A stretch of 64,000 nucleotides of DNA, taken from positions 163,190-227,189 of the forward strand of contig JAFAJV010000108.1 in the NCBI GenBank assembly GCA_019235995.1, written 5' to 3'. Within the stretch, counting starts at the first letter, position 1. Each line of letters starts with the position of its first letter. Source of the DNA: Vulcanimicrobiota bacterium (GTDB lineage: Bacteria; Vulcanimicrobiota; Vulcanimicrobiia; Vulcanimicrobiales; Vulcanimicrobiaceae). The notes under the pieces are model-generated. The model worked only from the letters and a program-made list of their open reading frames with translations. It searched no databases and was not told the origin of the DNA. Positions 59,696-64,000 of the stretch are shown piece by piece. A program made the translations under genes and the position numbers.

Positions 59696-62613
59696 TCGCG
59701 AGCATAACGCTCGCCGTCACGGCCGCTTTCTCGGGACTGACGTATCGCGAGATCGGACCGGCGATCAGCGGCGGACGTGCGACTGCCGTCGCCGGAAGCA
59801 ACCGCGACGCACACCTGTACTTCGCCGGCGGCGCGGGAGGCGGCGTCTTCAAGTCGACCGACGGCGGCGCGTCGTGGTCGGCGGTCTTCGATCGCGAGCC
59901 CGCGGCGCCGATCGGCGCGATCGCGATCGCGCCCGAGGACGATCGCGACGTCTGGGTCGGCACGGGCGAGTCGAACCCGCGCAACGACGCGGAGTCCGGC
60001 GACGGAATCTATCACTCGAGCGACGGCGGCGCACACTGGACGCGCATGGGCCTCGAGCACTCCGCGCACATCTCGGCCGTCACGGTCGATCCGCGCGATC
60101 GGCGGGTGCTCGCCGTCGGCGTGCTCGGCCGGGTCTCGGCCGACGATCCGGATCGCGGCGTCTACGTAACGCGCGACGGCGGCGCGCACTGGAGGAAGAC
60201 GCTGTACGTCGGCCCGTCGAGCGGCGTCTCGTCGCTCGTGCGCGTGCCCGGACATCCCGCCACCCTCTTCGCCGGAGTCTGGCAAGTCCGCCGCACGCCC
60301 TGGACGCTCGTCAGCGGCGGGCCGCTCGGCGGAATCTACCGCTCCGACGACGATGGCTTGACGTGGCGCCGGCTGCGCGGCAACGGTCTGCCGGGCGGAC
60401 TCACCGGGCGCATCGGCCTGGCGGCGGGAACCCATGCGCGCCTCTATGCCGCCGTGCAATCGCGCGCCGGAGAGCTGTGGCGCTCCGACGACGGCGGCGT
60501 CCGCTGGAGAAGGATGCCGCACAGCCCCTACCTCGGCGCGCGCGCCTTCTACTTCACGAGCATCTTCGTGGACCCGGCGAATCCGAACCGGCTGATCAAC
60601 GTCTCGCTGATTCTCACGATGAGTACGGACGGCGGGCGTACCTTCACGCCGATCGCGACCGGCGGCGGCTGGGACTATCACACGATATGGTGGTCGGCCG
60701 ACGGGCGACGGATCATCAACGGAAGTGACGAGGGCGTGATCCTCTCGTCCGACGGCGGCAAAAATTTCTGGCAGCCTTACGATCTGCCGTTCGCGCAGCC
60801 GTATCACGTCGGGCTCGGGAGCGCGGCGGATTTTAACTATCTCGTCTGCGTGGGATTACAAGACAACAACTCCTGGTGCGGACCGTCGTCGCCGCCCAAC
60901 GGCATCGGCGTGATGAACCGCGACTGGTACCAGGTCGCCCCGGGCGACGGCATGTGGGCGGTCGTGGATCCAAAGGACCCGCACTACATCTGGTCGACGT
61001 CGACCAACTCGGACGCCGGTCAAGTCTATCTGTGGAGCGAGCGGACGACGCAGGCGTACGACGTTTCGCCGGACGCGGAATCGAACGGCGAACTCGCCGC
61101 CCGCGACCTGCGCTACCGATTCAACTGGGATACGCCGATCGCGTTCACGGACGACGGATCGGTGCTCGTCGGCGGCAACGTCGTCTTCAAGAGCTCCGAT
61201 CGGGGCATCCTCTGGAACGTCATCAGCCCCGACCTCACGCGCAACGACAAGAGCAGGCAGGGCGATAGCGGCGGCCCGATCGCGTACGACGAGTCCGGGG
61301 CGGAGTTTTACGGCACGATCCTCTATCTCGCGACGACCAAGCTCGACAACCGCATCATCTGGGCGACGACCGACGACGGGATCGTGCAGCTGACGCGCGA
61401 TTCGGGTGCGTCGTGGCACAACGTGTCGCCGCCCGAATCGCTCGTTCCGCCCTGGGGGCGGATCACGGGGCTCGACCCGGGCCGGTTCTCCGCGGCCACG
61501 GCCTTCATCGCGGTCGAGCGCCGTCTGTTCGGCGACGATCGTCCCTATGTGCTGCGCACGGACGACTACGGCGCCACGTGGCGCTCGATCGCCGGCGACC
61601 TGCCGCCCGATCAGTACGTTCGAGCGATTCGGCAAGATCCCAAGAATCCGAACGTCTTGTATGCGGGCACTAATCGCGGCGTGTTCGTGACGCTCGACAG
61701 TGGTGCGCATTGGCAAACGCTCCGCCTCAACATGCCGGCGAGCGCGATCTACGACATCGAGATTCAAACCGAGGCCAACGATCTCGTCGTCGCCGCACAC
61801 GGCCGCGGCGTCTGGATACTCGACGACCTGACGCCCCTTCAACAGTTCGCAACCGGTCAGTCGTCTGCGCCCGTCCTCTTCCCATTGCGCGACGCGTTTC
61901 GGATGTGGCAGTGGTCGCCGGTGAACACGTTTACGGATCCAAAGGTACCCCCCAACGATTTCGTCGGCGCGAATCCGCCGTACGGCGCGATCATCACGTA
62001 CTACCTGGCTCGCGCGCCGCGGCAGGCGACGATCACGATCTTGGACTCGCTCGGTCGAGCCGTCCGCCACTTGCGCGGCGACGACGTGCCCAGACATGCC
62101 GGGTTCAACCGCGCCTCGTGGGATCTCAACGAGGATGGACCGGTAAAATGGACCGGCACTTTCAAGGAAAACCAGGGTCCGGATACCGGCCCCGAAGCCG
62201 TTCCCGGCGCGTACACCGTGCGGTTGACCGTTGACGGCGTCAGCCAGAGCCGGTCGCTCGCGGTTAAAAAGGATCCCCGCGACGATACCGACCCGCAACG
62301 CCGGCACGCCGCACTGGCCGAGCTCTTCGCGGAGCTGAGTTCCGTCGATACGATGCTCAATCAAATAGACGCCCGGATCAAGACCGCCGCGCCGGCGCAA
62401 GCCGCTGGGCTGCGAGCCTTCAAGATGCGACTGACCTACGATCCGCGTAATATCGAGGATCTGAACGGTCCGGCGCAACTGCGCGAGGGGCTTCTCGATT
62501 TGATTACCCGGATGAGCACGTCGTTTCAGGCGCCGAATCCCGCGCAACTCTCGCAGGCCGCCGCGTATCGGACGGAATACGAAACGCTGGCCGCCGCCTA
62601 CCAAAAACTCTGA
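59692..62613 (+). CDS. Sortilin/VPS10-like beta-propeller protein (copy 2)
   Basis: A 973-residue paralogue of the propeller protein at 25-28 kb. It has many Asp-box repeats (DGGASWSAV, DGGAHWTRM, DGGAHWRKT, DDDGLTWRRL, DGGRTFTPI, DYGATWRSI) and shares the C-terminal NVLYAGTNRGVFVTLDSG and VVAAHGRGVWILDDLTPL with copy 1. The N-terminus IASITLAVTAAFSGLTY is only a weak signal peptide. The start is GTG overlapping the acetyltransferase stop (GTGA), implying coupling. No catalytic residues can be assigned. A helical C-terminal tail (residues ~880-973) follows the beta domain. Function is unknown. Confidence 0.85.
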   Translation: MIASITLAVTAAFSGLTYREIGPAISGGRATAVAGSNRDAHLYFAGGAGGGVFKSTDGGASWSAVFDREPAAPIGAIAIAPEDDRDVWVGTGESNPRNDAESGDGIYHSSDGGAHWTRMGLEHSAHISAVTVDPRDRRVLAVGVLGRVSADDPDRGVYVTRDGGAHWRKTLYVGPSSGVSSLVRVPGHPATLFAGVWQVRRTPWTLVSGGPLGGIYRSDDDGLTWRRLRGNGLPGGLTGRIGLAAGTHARLYAAVQSRAGELWRSDDGGVRWRRMPHSPYLGARAFYFTSIFVDPANPNRLINVSLILTMSTDGGRTFTPIATGGGWDYHTIWWSADGRRIINGSDEGVILSSDGGKNFWQPYDLPFAQPYHVGLGSAADFNYLVCVGLQDNNSWCGPSSPPNGIGVMNRDWYQVAPGDGMWAVVDPKDPHYIWSTSTNSDAGQVYLWSERTTQAYDVSPDAESNGELAARDLRYRFNWDTPIAFTDDGSVLVGGNVVFKSSDRGILWNVISPDLTRNDKSRQGDSGGPIAYDESGAEFYGTILYLATTKLDNRIIWATTDDGIVQLTRDSGASWHNVSPPESLVPPWGRITGLDPGRFSAATAFIAVERRLFGDDRPYVLRTDDYGATWRSIAGDLPPDQYVRAIRQDPKNPNVLYAGTNRGVFVTLDSGAHWQTLRLNMPASAIYDIEIQTEANDLVVAAHGRGVWILDDLTPLQQFATGQSSAPVLFPLRDAFRMWQWSPVNTFTDPKVPPNDFVGANPPYGAIITYYLARAPRQATITILDSLGRAVRHLRGDDVPRHAGFNRASWDLNEDGPVKWTGTFKENQGPDTGPEAVPGAYTVRLTVDGVSQSRSLAVKKDPRDDTDPQRRHAALAELFAELSSVDTMLNQIDARIKTAAPAQAAGLRAFKMRLTYDPRNIEDLNGPAQLREGLLDLITRMSTSFQAPNPAQLSQAAAYRTEYETLAAAYQKL

Positions 62614-62619
62614 TATGAT
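62614..62619 (+). promoter_or_regulatory. Probable -10 box of clpB
   Basis: TATGAT (62614-62619) ends 9 nt before the clpB ATG, so the mRNA start would lie at or next to the start codon. The preceding gene ends at 62613. No CIRCE element is seen. Confidence 0.4.
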
Positions 62620-62628
62620 GGTCGAGCA

Positions 62629-64000
<1,372 letters not shown>

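Overview
The window is a very GC-rich, densely coded bacterial chromosome segment. It holds about 52 protein genes and one gene remnant. I saw no rRNA, tRNA, CRISPR array, insertion sequence or prophage. Gene ends overlap constantly (GTGA, TGATG, TTGA and ATGA junctions), and GTG and TTG starts are common. A TonB-dependent outer-membrane receptor with an N-terminal carboxypeptidase-regulatory-like domain implies a diderm. That receptor type, many secreted peptidases, sortilin-type beta-propellers, SelA/SelB and an archaeal-type ATP-dependent DNA ligase together suggest a little-cultured lineage such as Candidatus Eremiobacterota (Vulcanimicrobiota). That placement is an inference, not something the sequence proves.

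Layout. 0-7 kb: rsmI, a glutaredoxin, an M24 aminopeptidase, two small membrane proteins and the nadA-nadB-nadC operon for NAD synthesis. 7.1-7.5 kb: the only long non-coding stretch. It holds four hairpins with an attenuator-like end and a row of DnaA-box-like 9-mers, in front of an OPT peptide transporter. 9.5-17.7 kb: comEC, a sugar-nucleotide epimerase, an ATP-dependent DNA ligase, leuS and comEA. 17.7-25 kb: acyl-CoA synthetase, a PadR regulator, and three probably exported peptidases (two tandem S10 paralogues and an M3). 25-30.5 kb: a sortilin-like propeller, a TPM-domain protein and an APC transporter. 30.5-33.2 kb: a tightly overlapping housekeeping operon (tsaE-tsaB-rimI-yqeK-rsfS plus a 50-residue membrane peptide), divergent from gyrA-trxA. 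36-40 kb: selA, an OGFr-domain protein and a sulfatase.

40-43.5 kb: a BlaI/BlaR1-type regulator pair divergent from two secreted proteins (a cysteine-containing protein and a glycine-rich lipoprotein). Two near-identical operator sequences sit on the two promoters. 43.5-52.9 kb: an apparent amine-utilisation locus. gabT-patA-aldehyde dehydrogenase make up the putrescine transaminase route. They diverge from a TonB-dependent receptor translationally coupled to a Tat-exported flavin amine oxidase. 52.9-64 kb: selB, a large cyclase/ATPase/TPR regulator, an S53 protease, a GNAT acetyltransferase, a second sortilin-like propeller and the start of clpB.

Most notable points: (1) two genes whose conserved N-termini lie upstream of every ATG/GTG/TTG and seem to start at ATT (patA) or ATC (rsfS) behind strong Shine-Dalgarno sequences; (2) a candidate structured leader RNA before the peptide transporter; (3) the amine-utilisation locus; (4) the BlaI operator arrangement; (5) a dispersed palindromic repeat that has entered two reading frames, in one case supplying the C-terminus and stop codon.
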